The notes: generated by a model from the letters alone, not told the origin. A DNA stretch of 64,000 nt from Neocallimastix lanati (nom. inval.) (GCA_016946835.1 JACVTC010000020.1:91501-155500); one strand, 5' to 3'. Positions 12,213 to 23,435 are shown, counted from the stretch's first letter. Numbers and translations: made by a program.

Positions 12213-13418
12213 TAAAATGAATATAATTATTTAAATACATATTTAAAAATAAATAAAAATTTAGTGATGTATAATATTGTTAAATAATAAAATGTTTTAT
12301 AGAATATATATAATATAAGTAATGACTAAAAAAAATAATGTAAATCATTATTGTATTAATAAATATTTAAAAATATAACAAAAAAAAATCTTTTTTATAC
12401 TATTTAATGAAATTGCTTATTTTGTATTTTTAATAATTTTTTAATATATTTTTTATTTTACAATATATATTAAATGTTAAATATTATTTTTTTTTTTTAA
12501 AAAAAAAAAAGAAAAATCAATAAAATATGTTATATTTTTTATTTTAATAATACTAAATAAAACATTTATATATAATTAATATATATATATATATTTTTAA
12601 TTATTTTAATATATCTTTATTATTCTTATCTTTTTTAATTTTTTAATTAATATATTTTATAATAATGTAAATTTCAAAAAAAAATTGTTTACAAAAAAAT
12701 TTATAGAAAGAGCTATATATGAATTAATATTGTAAAGAAGAAAAATTATCTAATATATAAAAATTTCTAAACAAAAAGTAATACCATATATATATCTTTT
12801 AAATGTCAAAAGATTTTACTAAAATTTTTTTCAAAAAAAAACTTCAATAATAAAATTTAAAATATTGTAATAAATATTGATATTTATTTTTTAAGTACTT
12901 CAAATAACTATAAATTTTATTATATATAAAAATTTTTATAAAAATTATAACGATTAATTATCATTTTAATAATATTAATTATTAAAATTTTTAAAAATTA
13001 TAGTTTTTTAATATATAAAGGTTCTCTATTTTTTGATATAATTATATATATATATATTTATAAAAATTACTATTTATTATAAAATATTTTTATTACAAAA
13101 GAAGTCAAAATATTATAAACTTCAAATATATAATTTTTATTTCATTTAATACATATTTTTATTTATTAATTTTTATATATTCATAAATACAATTAATCTT
13201 TTTAATTTTTATATACTTATAAATACAATTAATCTTTTTAATTTATATATATATATATATTACATATATTTTACAATACATTTTATTATTTAAAAAAACT
13301 ATAAATTATTAAGTTTTTATTTATTTTTAAGTATTTACTAAAATGATAATATTCATTTTAAAGAATTTAACAAATAAAGAAAAATGATTGAATTTAATTA
13401 AGAACTTTATTAATGTTC
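12213..13418. other. Truncated tail-to-tail spacer T0 (D2 then D1) of the xylanase array
   Basis: From about 12,213 to 12,600 the plus strand matches the 3' flank found after the xylanase genes ending at 25,092 and 31,883 (D2 type). From about 12,780 to 13,400 it matches the 3' flank of the genes at 16,779 and 27,520 (D1 type). The middle kilobase present in the other tail-to-tail spacers is deleted. No xylanase coding sequence lies to the left of the D2 part, so this is the scar of a lost copy. Confidence 0.65.
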
Positions 13419-14432
13419 TTAGTACCAGTTGTGCCATCCATTGTTGTTGTTACCCCAATTATTCCAACCATTATTATTGTTATTATTCCAATTGTTCCAT
13501 CCATTATTGTTGTTATTATTCCAACCATTGTTATTATTATTATTCCAATCATTGTTATTATTATTATTCCAACCATTGTTGTTATTGTTGTTCCAATTAT
13601 TCCAATCTCCTCCATTATTACCTCCATTATTACCTCCATTATTATTAGCAGCTGGAGCAGGGGCTGGTGCAGCAGCATTACCAGCTCCTCCATTTCCTTG
13701 TCCAATATAAACTTTAGCATATGGGAAATCGGCTGTACCACTAGTACCAGCTCCATTACTACCTGCTTCTCCTAATACTTTGGCTTCATGTAAATTACCC
13801 ATTCTCATTCCAAGTTTTTCCCATTGTTCAAAGTGTGCTGTAATATCAATAGTACCACAATCACGAGCTTGTTGACGAATACTGAAATATTGTTTGAAAT
13901 TAGTATCTCCATCAATAGATGGTCCAAAACGATCATTTTCAAACACAGTGTAAGTAGCTCCATCAATCATATAATCTCCATGCTTCTTATTACCAACCCA
14001 ATCACCTGGACGATATTGACTAAGCCAATTATCAACAATGTAAAATTCAACAAGAGGATTTCTAGTCCAACCATAAATACCTACATAAGAATAATCAACA
14101 TTGGAAATATTTTGTTTAATGAGTTTAAAATCAGCATACATATGTCCAATTTGAGAATGTGGTTTAGTACTATCGAATGAGAGACCAGTACGACATAAAT
14201 AATCCTTTGAACCTTGGAAAGAACAAGTGAAAGAACCATCAGAATAGAAAGTAGCACTATTATTACCACCATCAGCCCATAATTCATAACCAATACCTCC
14301 AATGTTACCAACCTTATTACTTGTTTCTTTAACACTTGTTCCTGAATGTTGAGCACTTGAACAGAAACTTTGAGCAGAAACTAAAGAAGCAGCTAAAGAA
14401 AAAGCGAATGGAATAATTTGTTGTAATTTCAT
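13419..14432 (-). CDS. GH11 endo-1,4-beta-xylanase, secreted, copy 1
   Basis: This enzyme cleaves internal beta-1,4 bonds of xylan outside the cell. The 337-residue protein starts with a signal peptide (residues 1-20, cleavage expected after LVSA). A GH11 beta-jelly-roll follows (about 24-245). NPLVEFYIVDNW carries the nucleophile Glu129, and GEAGSNGAG carries the acid/base Glu222. FSIRQQ is the WSVRR-like block. An Ala/Pro linker (about 252-262) leads to a tail of GWNNNNNN repeats ending GWHNWY. There is no dockerin, so it is probably a free enzyme rather than cellulosomal. This copy uniquely has Asp in place of Gly before one tail Trp. It is intronless and lies on the minus strand, head-to-head with copy 2, with B-type 5' and D1-type 3' flank. 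An AATAAA lies within 20 bases after the stop. Confidence 0.93.
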   Translation of the reverse strand: MKLQQIIPFAFSLAASLVSAQSFCSSAQHSGTSVKETSNKVGNIGGIGYELWADGGNNSATFYSDGSFTCSFQGSKDYLCRTGLSFDSTKPHSQIGHMYADFKLIKQNISNVDYSYVGIYGWTRNPLVEFYIVDNWLSQYRPGDWVGNKKHGDYMIDGATYTVFENDRFGPSIDGDTNFKQYFSIRQQARDCGTIDITAHFEQWEKLGMRMGNLHEAKVLGEAGSNGAGTSGTADFPYAKVYIGQGNGGAGNAAAPAPAPAANNNGGNNGGNNGGDWNNWNNNNNNGWNNNNNNDWNNNNNNGWNNNNNNGWNNWNNNNNNGWNNWGNNNNGWHNWY

Positions 14433-14497
14433 TTTAAAAAATATTTTTTTTTTTACAAAAAGATATTTAATTAATCAATAATTAATAAATTCAATAT

Positions 14498-14618
14498 ATA
14501 TTCAACCAGTGAATATTAAATATAAAATTTTTAATAATTTTAATAATACAGTAAATATAATAATATATTATATTATTGAATTAAAAAAAAAATTAAGAAA
14601 ATTTCTAATCTTTATATA
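14498..14618 (-). promoter_or_regulatory. Promoter and leader of xylanase copy 1 (B type)
   Basis: On the minus strand, a TATA box in AGTATATAAA (about 14,620-14,611) lies some 180 bp before the ATG. A conserved inverted repeat follows in the leader at 14,517-14,498: ATATTCA and TGAATAT around CTGGT. Both are at the same relative place in all six copies. TATA function is inferred. Confidence 0.55.
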
Positions 14619-16577
14619 CTTTTTTTTTTTTTTAATATTAATATGGTATTGATTTATGGATTATTAAATATATTTTTAAAATTATTATATTTTAGTAATA
14701 ATAGACTTAAAACTTTTAATTTATTACTTATGATTATAATTTTGTTTCATTTTTTTATATTATATATATATATAATTTTTTTTTTTCTAGCTGTATGGTG
14801 TGGTCTATATATTAAAATATTAATACTATAGTATTAATATTTATATTAATATTTATTATATTAAAATTAAAACTAAAATATATAAAACTAAATTAATTTG
14901 GGAAACTCAAATTGTTGGATATAAAATTAAATTATTGGTTATTAAATTAAATTAAATTAAATTAAATTCTTTATAAAAAAAAAAAAAACATTTTTTTTAA
15001 TTTATTTTGTTTTATTATTATTATTTTTTTATATTATTTTTTTTGTTATATACTTTTTAAAATTTTTGTAATTAAACTTTTAAAAATTATTAATTTTTTT
15101 TTTTTGATTGTATTTTAAAGAAAAAAATTATTAAAAATTATATATTATGAAATTATTTTTTTTTAAAAAAAAAAGTATAAGTAAAAAATTAAAATTAAAT
15201 AATATTAAATAATATTTACAAAATAGTTAAAAAAAAAATAATTAAATAAATAAATATATTTTGATATGTTGATGATCAAGAGATGAATATCATTTTTATA
15301 TATATATGATATTAAAACAAATTGAAAAAAAATATGGATATTATCACATAGAAAAATATATAAAAGTATTGAATGAAAATCCCTTTAAAAAGTATGTAAC
15401 ATACTAAAGAAATTTTTTAAATATTAATATTTTATTATATAATAATTTTTAAAAATTTATCTTATTATTTAATATAAATAAATAAATTGATAAATATTTA
15501 CAAAAGTACCTTATCATTTTATCATAATAAAATCAAAAAGAAATTATTGAAAAAAAATATTTTAATTATCTACATAAAAATATTTTTATAATAATTAATA
15601 ATATAATAATTTTAATTTTTATACCTTTAATTAAAAATTATTTTTTTTTTATTTTTAAATAAGCAAAAAATAATTATTTATTATTTTATATAATTAAATA
15701 TTATAAATATGAAAGAGAAAATGAATTATACAAAATATATATATAAAAACAATTTAATTCAATTATATTATCAGTAATTAGAATATAAATAAAAAAATTA
15801 ATAAAGAATTATAAAATTAAAATTTTAAAGAATTGTTTCCTTTTTAAATATTAATTTATCTATTAATTTGTATTTTAAATCAATTTATGTTGACTTTAAT
15901 TATCATATAAATTGAGACTTTGAATTTTTGATATTAATGAAAAAATAGCATCATTTTTTATACATATTTCAAGGACCAATGAAATAATTTGTTTTTTAAT
16001 GTTTTGCCGAGATATATTTGACACTCAATAACCATGTACATAAATAAAATTATCTTGTTTCCTTCTTTCATTTATTTATTTTAAATATTAAATATAAATA
16101 ATAATAATAATTTATTAATCATTATCATTATATATATTAAAATCTTATATAAAATTAAAACTACATTATAAACGGCAAAATATTTTAATATAAAATTTTA
16201 TAAAAATAAGGTTAGTTTTTATCCAAAAATTATATTAAATTGACCAAATTTATTTAAAAAAAAAAAAAATTAAAAATTCTTGAATTTATTCGTTATATTT
16301 ATATTAATCATAATTCATATTAAAGTCATAATTACTATATATACATTAAAATGTAGTACAATTTAAATATAATATAGAAACAAATAAAAAAATGATTAAA
16401 CTTGCAAAAATTAATTATAAATTTAAATTTTTGAATTTAATTATTTTATTATATTCATAAAATAATTAAAAATAAAATTATAGAGTAAAAAATAAAATTA
16501 TAGAGTAATTAATATTTAATAAATAAAAATTAATGTATAATCTTAATATCTTAATATTTATTATGATTAATGAGAAA

Positions 16578-16700
16578 AGTATTTAAAGATTAGAAATTCT
16601 CTTAATTTTTTTTTTAATCCAATAATTTAATTATTATATTAAATTTACTGTAATATTAAAATATAAAAAATTTTATATTTAATATTCACTGGTTGAATAT
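16578..16700 (+). promoter_or_regulatory. Promoter and leader of xylanase copy 2 (A type)
   Basis: A TATA-like AGTATTTAAAGATTAG begins at 16,578, about 200 bp before the ATG; A-type promoters have TATTTAAA where B-type have TATATAAA. The conserved inverted repeat lies at 16,682-16,700 in the leader. Immediately before the ATG is a long A run. Confidence 0.5.
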
Positions 16701-16778
16701 ATATTGAATTTATTAATTATTGATTAATTATATATTTTTTTGTAAAAAAAAAAAAAAAAAAAAAAAATATTTTTTAAA

Positions 16779-17804
16779 ATGAAATTACAACAAATTATTC
16801 CATTCGCTTTTTCTTTAGCTGCTTCTTTAGTTTCTGCTCAAAGTTTTTGTTCAAGTGCTCAACATTCAGGAACGAGTGTTAAAGAAACTAGTAATAAAGT
16901 TGGTAACATTGGAGGTATTGGTTATGAATTATGGGCTGATGGTGGTAATAACAGTGCTACTTTCTATTCTGATGGTTCTTTCACTTGTTCTTTCCAAGGT
17001 TCTAAGGATTATTTATGTCGTACTGGTCTCTCATTCGATAGTACTAAACCACATTCTCAAATTGGACATTTGTATGCTGATTTTAAACTCATTAAACAAA
17101 ACATTTCCAATGTTGATTATTCTTATGTAGGTATTTATGGTTGGACTAGAAATCCTCTTGTTGAATTTTACATTGTTGATAATTGGCTTAGTCAATATCG
17201 TCCAGGTGATTGGGTTGGTAATAAGAAGCATGGAGATTATATGATTGATGGAGCTACTTACACTGTGTTTGAAAATGATCGTTTTGGACCATCTATTGAT
17301 GGAGATACTAATTTCAAACAATATTTCAGTATTCGTCAACAAGCTCGTGATTGTGGTACTATTGATATTACAGCACACTTTGAACAATGGGAAAAACTTG
17401 GAATGAGAATGGGTAATTTACATGAAGCCAAAGTATTAGGAGAAGCAGGTAGTAATGGAGCTGGTACTAGTGGTACAGCCGATTTCCCATATGCTAAAGT
17501 TTATATTGGACAAGGAAATGGAGGAGCTGGTAATGCTGCTGCACCAGCACCAGCCCCAGCTCCAGCTGCTAATAATAATGGAGGTAATAACGGAGGTAAT
17601 AATGGAGGAGATTGGAATAATTGGAACAACAATAACAACAACAATGGTTGGAATAATAATAATAATAACAATGGTTGGAATAATAATAATAACAATGGTT
17701 GGAATAATAACAACAATAATGGATGGAACAATTGGAATAATAACAATAATAATGGTTGGAATAATTGGGGTAACAACAACAATGGATGGCACAACTGGTA
17801 CTAA
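16779..17804 (+). CDS. GH11 endo-1,4-beta-xylanase, secreted, copy 2
   Basis: The 341-residue protein has the same architecture as the other array members: signal peptide, GH11 domain with Glu129 and Glu222, Ala/Pro linker and Asn/Trp tail. It is the only copy with Leu instead of Met at residue 98 (HLYADF). It has a longer Ala/Pro linker (one extra AP pair) and two seven-Asn tail units, so the tail length varies by whole codons. The start is the ATG of MKLQQ, which precedes the signal peptide. Copy 1 diverges from it across H1. Copy 3 converges on it across the 3-kb spacer T1. An AATAAA follows the stop inside a small AGAAC/GTTCT inverted repeat. Confidence 0.93.
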   Translation: MKLQQIIPFAFSLAASLVSAQSFCSSAQHSGTSVKETSNKVGNIGGIGYELWADGGNNSATFYSDGSFTCSFQGSKDYLCRTGLSFDSTKPHSQIGHLYADFKLIKQNISNVDYSYVGIYGWTRNPLVEFYIVDNWLSQYRPGDWVGNKKHGDYMIDGATYTVFENDRFGPSIDGDTNFKQYFSIRQQARDCGTIDITAHFEQWEKLGMRMGNLHEAKVLGEAGSNGAGTSGTADFPYAKVYIGQGNGGAGNAAAPAPAPAPAANNNGGNNGGNNGGDWNNWNNNNNNNGWNNNNNNNGWNNNNNNGWNNNNNNGWNNWNNNNNNGWNNWGNNNNGWHNWY

Positions 17805-20457
17805 GAACATTAATAAAGTTCTCAATTAAACTCAATCATTTTTTCTTTATTTGTTAAATTCTTTAAAAAGAATATTATCATTTTAGTAAATACTTTATTA
17901 TAAATATAAACTTAATAATTTATAATTTTTTTAAATAATAAAATGTATTGTAAAATATATGTAATATATATATATAAATTATAAAGATTAATTGTATTTA
18001 TAAATATATAAAAATAATAAATAAAAATATGTTTTATTTGAAATAAAAAACACATAATTGAAGTTTATAAAATTTTGATTTTGTTATCATATTTAATATA
18101 TAAATTATTCATAATAATTTATATAATAATTTTATATTTAATAAAATTTATAGTTATTTTAAGTACATAATAAAAACATTAACTATATACTTTTTTATAA
18201 CAGAATTTTAAATAAAAACATTAAAAGAAAAATTTATATCATAAATGTAAATATTTATTAAAATATTATAAATTTTATTATTAAAGTTCTTTTTTTTTAA
18301 AAAAAAAAATTATGTAAAAACTTTAAACATTTAAAAGATATAGATATAGTTATAATTTAATATTATTAATATTATTTTAAAATATATAATAATAAAAGTG
18401 GAGGAATACCATGAAGATATTCGTTGCTTTAATTCCAAAATAGATTCCTGACTTTTAACCAGAATAAGAGTTTTCTTTTTAAAAATCTTAATGAAAATTA
18501 AAAAAATGCATAAAGAAATAAACGATTTCCAGTACCTGGAGAATGATAGATTAAAGATTATTTAATACCTCTGTAAATTCTCTTATTAAGTTTATCAGTA
18601 TCAGTTTATATAATTTATTCATTATTTTAATGAATATATTATCTTGTCTATTTATTTAATATTTTGTATTCTTTTTATTTTTCTTATTTTGATATAATAA
18701 ATTAATATATTATAATCAATAATATAATTTCTTATTTATGATACTTTTATATATACAAAAATAAATTTAAATTAATATAAAACTTTAATTAAAATAATAA
18801 AATCCATCTACATCTTTATTAATGGTTTAAATATAATACAATAAAAACTATATTGTATTTCAAACAATGTAATTGAACCCATCTCAAAGTTTATTAAGAG
18901 AATAAGATATATAGATAATCACATTCAAATGTTAATACATGATTATATTAAAAGAATAGATATTGGTCATCCCCAATTGCAAATTTACTATAAAAAAACA
19001 ACGGTTCATATGATAAGAACTGAACCTACGAAGTTATTATTAACAAAAATTGGATGATGAATATATATATTTTAGGTATTTTAAGGATTCCAATCATAAT
19101 GATTTTAAGCTTAGTACTCATATCTATAATAAAATAAAAGTTTTATTAAATTAGAAGAATTACTTTCATGAAATACTTTTTTTATGTCTATGGAGTTATT
19201 TAGATTTTTATTAAAGTATGCTATGTCCTATTCAAAAAATGAATCGTCAATTGCTTCAATAAATATTATTTGTAGAGCTTATTTCATAGACATATTTTTT
19301 TTAAAAAAATACTATTAGATGTTAATGCAAAAAAGCAATAAAAGCTAATTTTTACTAAAATTTTATTTAATTAAAAAAAATAATTTATATACATATATAT
19401 TTTCTGTATTAATTGAATCCATTTATTTATTGAATATTTATCCTTTGATTTAATTAAAACATTTATTTTATTTAATTTATAAATTATAATAATATTTTTA
19501 TTTAATTTTTTTCATTATAATAATTTATATTTTAAAATTAAATATTTTAATTTTTTAAAAAGTATTTGTCTTAATATTTTTTATTTTTTTTTTTTTCCAA
19601 AAATTTATTAATTTTATATTAAAAAATACATGTAGGTGAAAAGTACATTTAAAATTAAAAATAAAAAATTTAAAAAATAAAAAAAAAAAGAATAAAAAAG
19701 CTCGAAAATACTATGTATTTTGGCAAGTTGTACTATTCGGGAATTTTTCCCTTCCTAACAAATAAAAAATAAATAAAACCTAGAAGTAACATCTTTAAAA
19801 TAGATAGTGTGGTGTCCACTAAACTCTCCCCGGATTCAACATTTATTGAACTACTAGGGCGAGATTCATCCTTCGTAGAAATAGATGACGATCCTGTATT
19901 ATCATTATGCCTTTTCAGTACGACGTCGACGCTCTTGGATTAAGTTTGGTATTTTACAATACCTATCAAATAATAGCTCAAACGAACTACTTATGATAGG
20001 TATTGCTCTTGTTAAGAATTCCGTCAAGCCCACAATTTTTGGAACATGTGAATCAGATGAACCTTTGAAAAGTAGTTCATTTAATTGTCTCTGTTCCCCA
20101 CTATCGAAATGGTATTTGTCTTAATATATTACAATTTTATATTTATAATAATCTAAATACACTATTTATATGATTATTACTATTATTATTTTGATTTTAT
20201 TTAAGATATTATTCCAGAATTGAAAAGTATTTAATAAAATATTAATAATATAAATATATTACATAAATATTTTTTATAATTTAAAAGGAAATATAAAATT
20301 AAAATGGAAATATAAAATTAAAAAGGAAATATATTAAATAAAAAATTAAGAAATATACCAATAATAAAAATATATTAAAATAATTTAAAATAAAATATAT
20401 ATAAATATATTCTATTTAGTATTATTAAATTGAATAATAATAATTTATTGATTTTTC

Positions 20458-20505
<48 letters not shown>

Positions 20506-20855
20506 ATGATATTTAACATTTGTTATATAATAAATATATTAAAATATAAAATATATTAAAAAATTATTATAACGGCAAAATAAACATTTTTATTAAATAA
20601 AATAAAAAATTTTTTATTTATAATTTTTTTTTTAATATTTATTATTACAATAATAATTTACATTTTTTATCTAATATAATAATCGTCACATATATTACAT
20701 ATTTTTTATAAAACATTTTATTATTTAAAAAAATTATATATTACTAAATTTTTATTTATTTTTAAGTATTTACTAAAATAATAATATCCTTTTTTAAAGA
20801 ATTTAACAAATAAAGAAAAAATGATTGAATTTAATTAAGAATTTTATTAATGTTC
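17805..20855. other. Tail-to-tail spacer T1 (D1 then D2) with a retrocopy insertion
   Basis: The 3' flank of copy 2 (D1, to about 18,395) is followed by a core with coding-like relics. These include a plus-strand reading VEEYHEDIRCFNSKI at 18,398 and IQMLIHDYIKRIDIGHPQL near 18,930, both broken by stops. Then come a processed gene copy (19,578-20,111) and the 3' flank of copy 3 (D2, from 20,128). Apart from the insertion, the whole spacer is the reverse complement of the spacer at 25,093-27,519. An A run of about 43 lies at 20,463-20,503. Confidence 0.75.
19578..20111 (-). pseudogene. Processed retrocopy of an unrecognised gene, 5'-truncated, with poly(A) and 16-bp target duplication
   Basis: The insertion is flanked by perfect 16-bp direct repeats, GTATTTGTCTTAATAT, at 19,562-19,577 and 20,112-20,127. 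On the minus strand it begins within a coding sequence (HFDSGEQRQLNELLFKGSS...), open for about 65 codons to LIQERRRR. A single extra base then shifts the frame, and the reading resumes for about 57 codons, including SILKMLLLGFIYFLFV, a likely C-terminal membrane segment, ending GKIPE-stop. A 3' untranslated part follows, with AATAAA at 19,609-19,604 and an A tract (19,596-19,578). This is the structure of an mRNA reverse-transcribed and inserted by LINE machinery. The parent gene is not in the window and I do not recognise it. The frame at 19,885-20,124 on the plus strand is only its antisense. Confidence 0.8.
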
Positions 20856-21872
20856 TTAGTACCAGTTGTGCCATCCATTGTTGTTGTTACCCCAATTATT
20901 CCAACCATTATTATTGTTATTATTCCAATTGTTCCATCCATTATTGTTGTTATTATTCCAACCATTGTTATTATTATTATTCCAACCATTGTTATTATTA
21001 TTATTCCAACCATTGTTGTTGTTATTGTTGTTCCAATTATTCCAATCTCCTCCATTATTACCTCCGTTATTACCTCCATTATTATTAGCAGCTGGGGCTG
21101 GGGCTGGTGCAGCAGCATTACCAGCTCCTCCATTTCCTTGTCCAATATAAACTTTAGCATATGGGAAATCGGCTGTACCACTAGTACCAGCTCCATTACT
21201 ACCTGCTTCTCCTAATACTTTGGCTTCATGTAAATTACCCATTCTCATTCCAAGTTTTTCCCATTGTTCAAAGTGTGCTGTAATATCAATAGTACCACAA
21301 TCACGAGCTTGTTGACGAATACTGAAATATTGTTTGAAATTAGTATCTCCATCAATAGATGGTCCAAAACGATCATTTTCAAACACAGTATAAGTAGCAC
21401 CATCAATCATATAATCTCCATGCTTCTTATTACCAACCCAATCACCTGGACGATATTGACTAAGCCAATTATCAACAATGTAAAATTCAACAAGAGGATT
21501 TCTAGTCCAACCATAAATACCTACATAAGAATAATCAACATTGGAAATGTTTTGTTTAATGAGTTTAAAATCAGCATACATATGTCCAATTTGAGAATGT
21601 GGTTTAGTACTATCGAATGAGAGACCAGTACGACATAAATAATCCTTAGAACCTTGGAAAGAACAAGTGAAAGAACCATCAGAATAGAAAGTAGCACTGT
21701 TATTACCACCATCAGCCCATAATTCATAACCAATACCTCCAATGTTACCAACTTTATTACTAGTTTCTTTAACACTCGTTCCTGAATGTTGAGCACTTGA
21801 ACAAAAACTTTGAGCAGAAACTAAAGAAGCAGCTAAAGAAAAAGCGAATGGAATAATTTGTTGTAATTTCAT
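20856..21872 (-). CDS. GH11 endo-1,4-beta-xylanase, secreted, copy 3
   Basis: The 338-residue protein is identical in its catalytic domain to copies 1, 4 and 6 by eye. The NPLVEFYIVDNW nucleophile block and the GEAGSNGAG acid/base block are intact, as are the signal peptide and Cys residues. The linker has the short AP form and the tail has one seven-Asn unit. It is on the minus strand, convergent with copy 2 and divergent from copy 4. Its 5' flank is A type and its 3' flank D2 type, a combination seen only here. In the 3' untranslated part the stem partner is ATTCT instead of GTTCT, so the small stem seen after copies 2, 4 and 6 is weakened. Confidence 0.93.
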   Translation of the reverse strand: MKLQQIIPFAFSLAASLVSAQSFCSSAQHSGTSVKETSNKVGNIGGIGYELWADGGNNSATFYSDGSFTCSFQGSKDYLCRTGLSFDSTKPHSQIGHMYADFKLIKQNISNVDYSYVGIYGWTRNPLVEFYIVDNWLSQYRPGDWVGNKKHGDYMIDGATYTVFENDRFGPSIDGDTNFKQYFSIRQQARDCGTIDITAHFEQWEKLGMRMGNLHEAKVLGEAGSNGAGTSGTADFPYAKVYIGQGNGGAGNAAAPAPAPAANNNGGNNGGNNGGDWNNWNNNNNNNGWNNNNNNGWNNNNNNGWNNNNNNGWNNWNNNNNNGWNNWGNNNNGWHNWY

Positions 21873-21952
21873 TTTAAAAAATATTTTTTTTTTTTTTTTT
21901 TTTCTTTTTACAAAAAAATATATAATTAATCAATAATTAATAAATTCAATAT

Positions 21953-22077
21953 ATATTCAACCAGTGAATATTAAATATAAAATTTTTTATATTTTAATAT
22001 TACAGTAAATTTAATATAATAATTAAATTATTGAATTAAAAAAAAAAAAAAAAGAGAATTTCTAATCTTTAAATACT
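21953..22077 (-). promoter_or_regulatory. Promoter and leader of xylanase copy 3 (A type)
   Basis: On the minus strand, AGTATTTAAAG (22,077-22,067) is the TATA-like element. The leader inverted repeat lies at 21,972-21,953. A poly-A tract in the leader precedes the ATG. Confidence 0.5.
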
Positions 22078-23369
22078 TTTCTCATTAATCATAATAAATA
22101 TTAAGATATTAAGATTATACATTACTTTTTATTATTAAATATTAATTACTCTATAATTTTATTTTTTACTCTATAATTTTATTTTTAATTATTTTATGAA
22201 TATATTAAAATAATTAAATTCAAAAATTTAAATTTATAATTAATTTTTGCAAGTTTAATCATTTTTTTATTTGTTTCTATATTATATTTAAATTGTACTA
22301 CATTTTAATGTATATATAGTAATTATGACTTTAATATGAATTATGATTAATATAAAGATAACGAATAAATTCAAGAATTTTTAATTTTTTTTTTTTTTAA
22401 ATAAATTTGGTCAATTTAATATAATTTTTGGATAAAAACTAACCTTATTTTTATAAAATTTTATATTAAAATATTTTGCCGTTTATAATGTAGTTTTCAT
22501 AATCAATACTTTATTATATATTAATTTATAATTTAATTAATAATCAAATTTTATTTTATAATGGAAAAGAAATGAGACAAATTTATTTATATACAATCAA
22601 ACAAATTAGATTATTGAATATTAAAGCATCTATATCTCGTCGAACTATTAAAAAATAATTTTATTGGTATAATTATTATAAAGAAACACATAAAATAAAT
22701 GTTTCTTGTTTTTCTTAATATTATATACTCTAAATCTTAATATAAATGATTATTAAGAACAATATAAATATTTTCTTTTAATTGACTAAAGATACATCAT
22801 AAATATATTAATTTATATATAAAAAAGAAATAATTTTTTTTAAAATTTAATAATTATTTTTTACTAATTATTTTATTTATATTTAAATTAATAATAATTT
22901 ATTTAATTTGAAATTTTTTTTACACGTTTTGTATAAATCTTTTTCTTATTTTTATTATAATTCTTTTTTTATATAAAAAATTGCACATTATTAATTATTA
23001 TACTCTTAAAGAAAATTCAAATTAATTTCTTATCTAATAAAAAAAGATCAATATAAAAAAAATTAAAAAATTATTTTAAAAAACCAAAATATTTCAATAT
23101 ATCTATTAATACATTTAGTTATTTTAGTAAAAACATTTAAATAACAAAATCTTGAGATTTTAAAATTTTCTTGGTTAAAATTATATTTTTTTTTACAAGA
23201 ATTTTATATTTAATACTTAGAGATATTTTTCTATATGATGAATTTATAATATTATTTTTATATTTTTATTAATTTAAATATTTAATGTACACTTTATACA
23301 TATAACGATGATTTTCATTTAATTTATTATTAAAACGTGTATATTTATTTATATATTTTTTTTCTTGAC

Positions 23370-23435
<66 letters not shown>

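Larger units (their letters stand above)
14433..16778. other. Head-to-head spacer H1 (ends B then A)
   Basis: This is the divergent intergenic region shared by copies 1 and 2. Its left end matches the 5' flanks of copies 4 and 6 (B type, containing the CTGTATGGTGTGG block near 14,800). Its right end matches those of copies 3 and 5 (A type). The roughly 1.2-kb core (about 15,000-16,150) is near-identical to the reverse complement of the core in the spacer 28,543-30,857, so H1 is flipped relative to that spacer. No intact ORF is present; the frame at 14,643-14,831 is low-complexity. Confidence 0.75.

Noticed and set aside
13388-13775. Plus-strand Tyr/Cys, Ile/Val and Leu/Pro-rich frames opposite the xylanase tails (also at the other copies)
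   Set aside because: They are antisense or shifted readings of the repetitive Asn/Trp tail and appear identically at every copy.
14643-14831. 62-residue frame in spacer H1
   Set aside because: Composition is that of A+T spacer, and the frame is broken in the same segment of the other spacers.
19885-20124. 79-residue plus-strand frame with a basic cluster
   Set aside because: It is the antisense of the processed gene copy, whose minus-strand reading has the stop, AATAAA and poly(A) in the right order.
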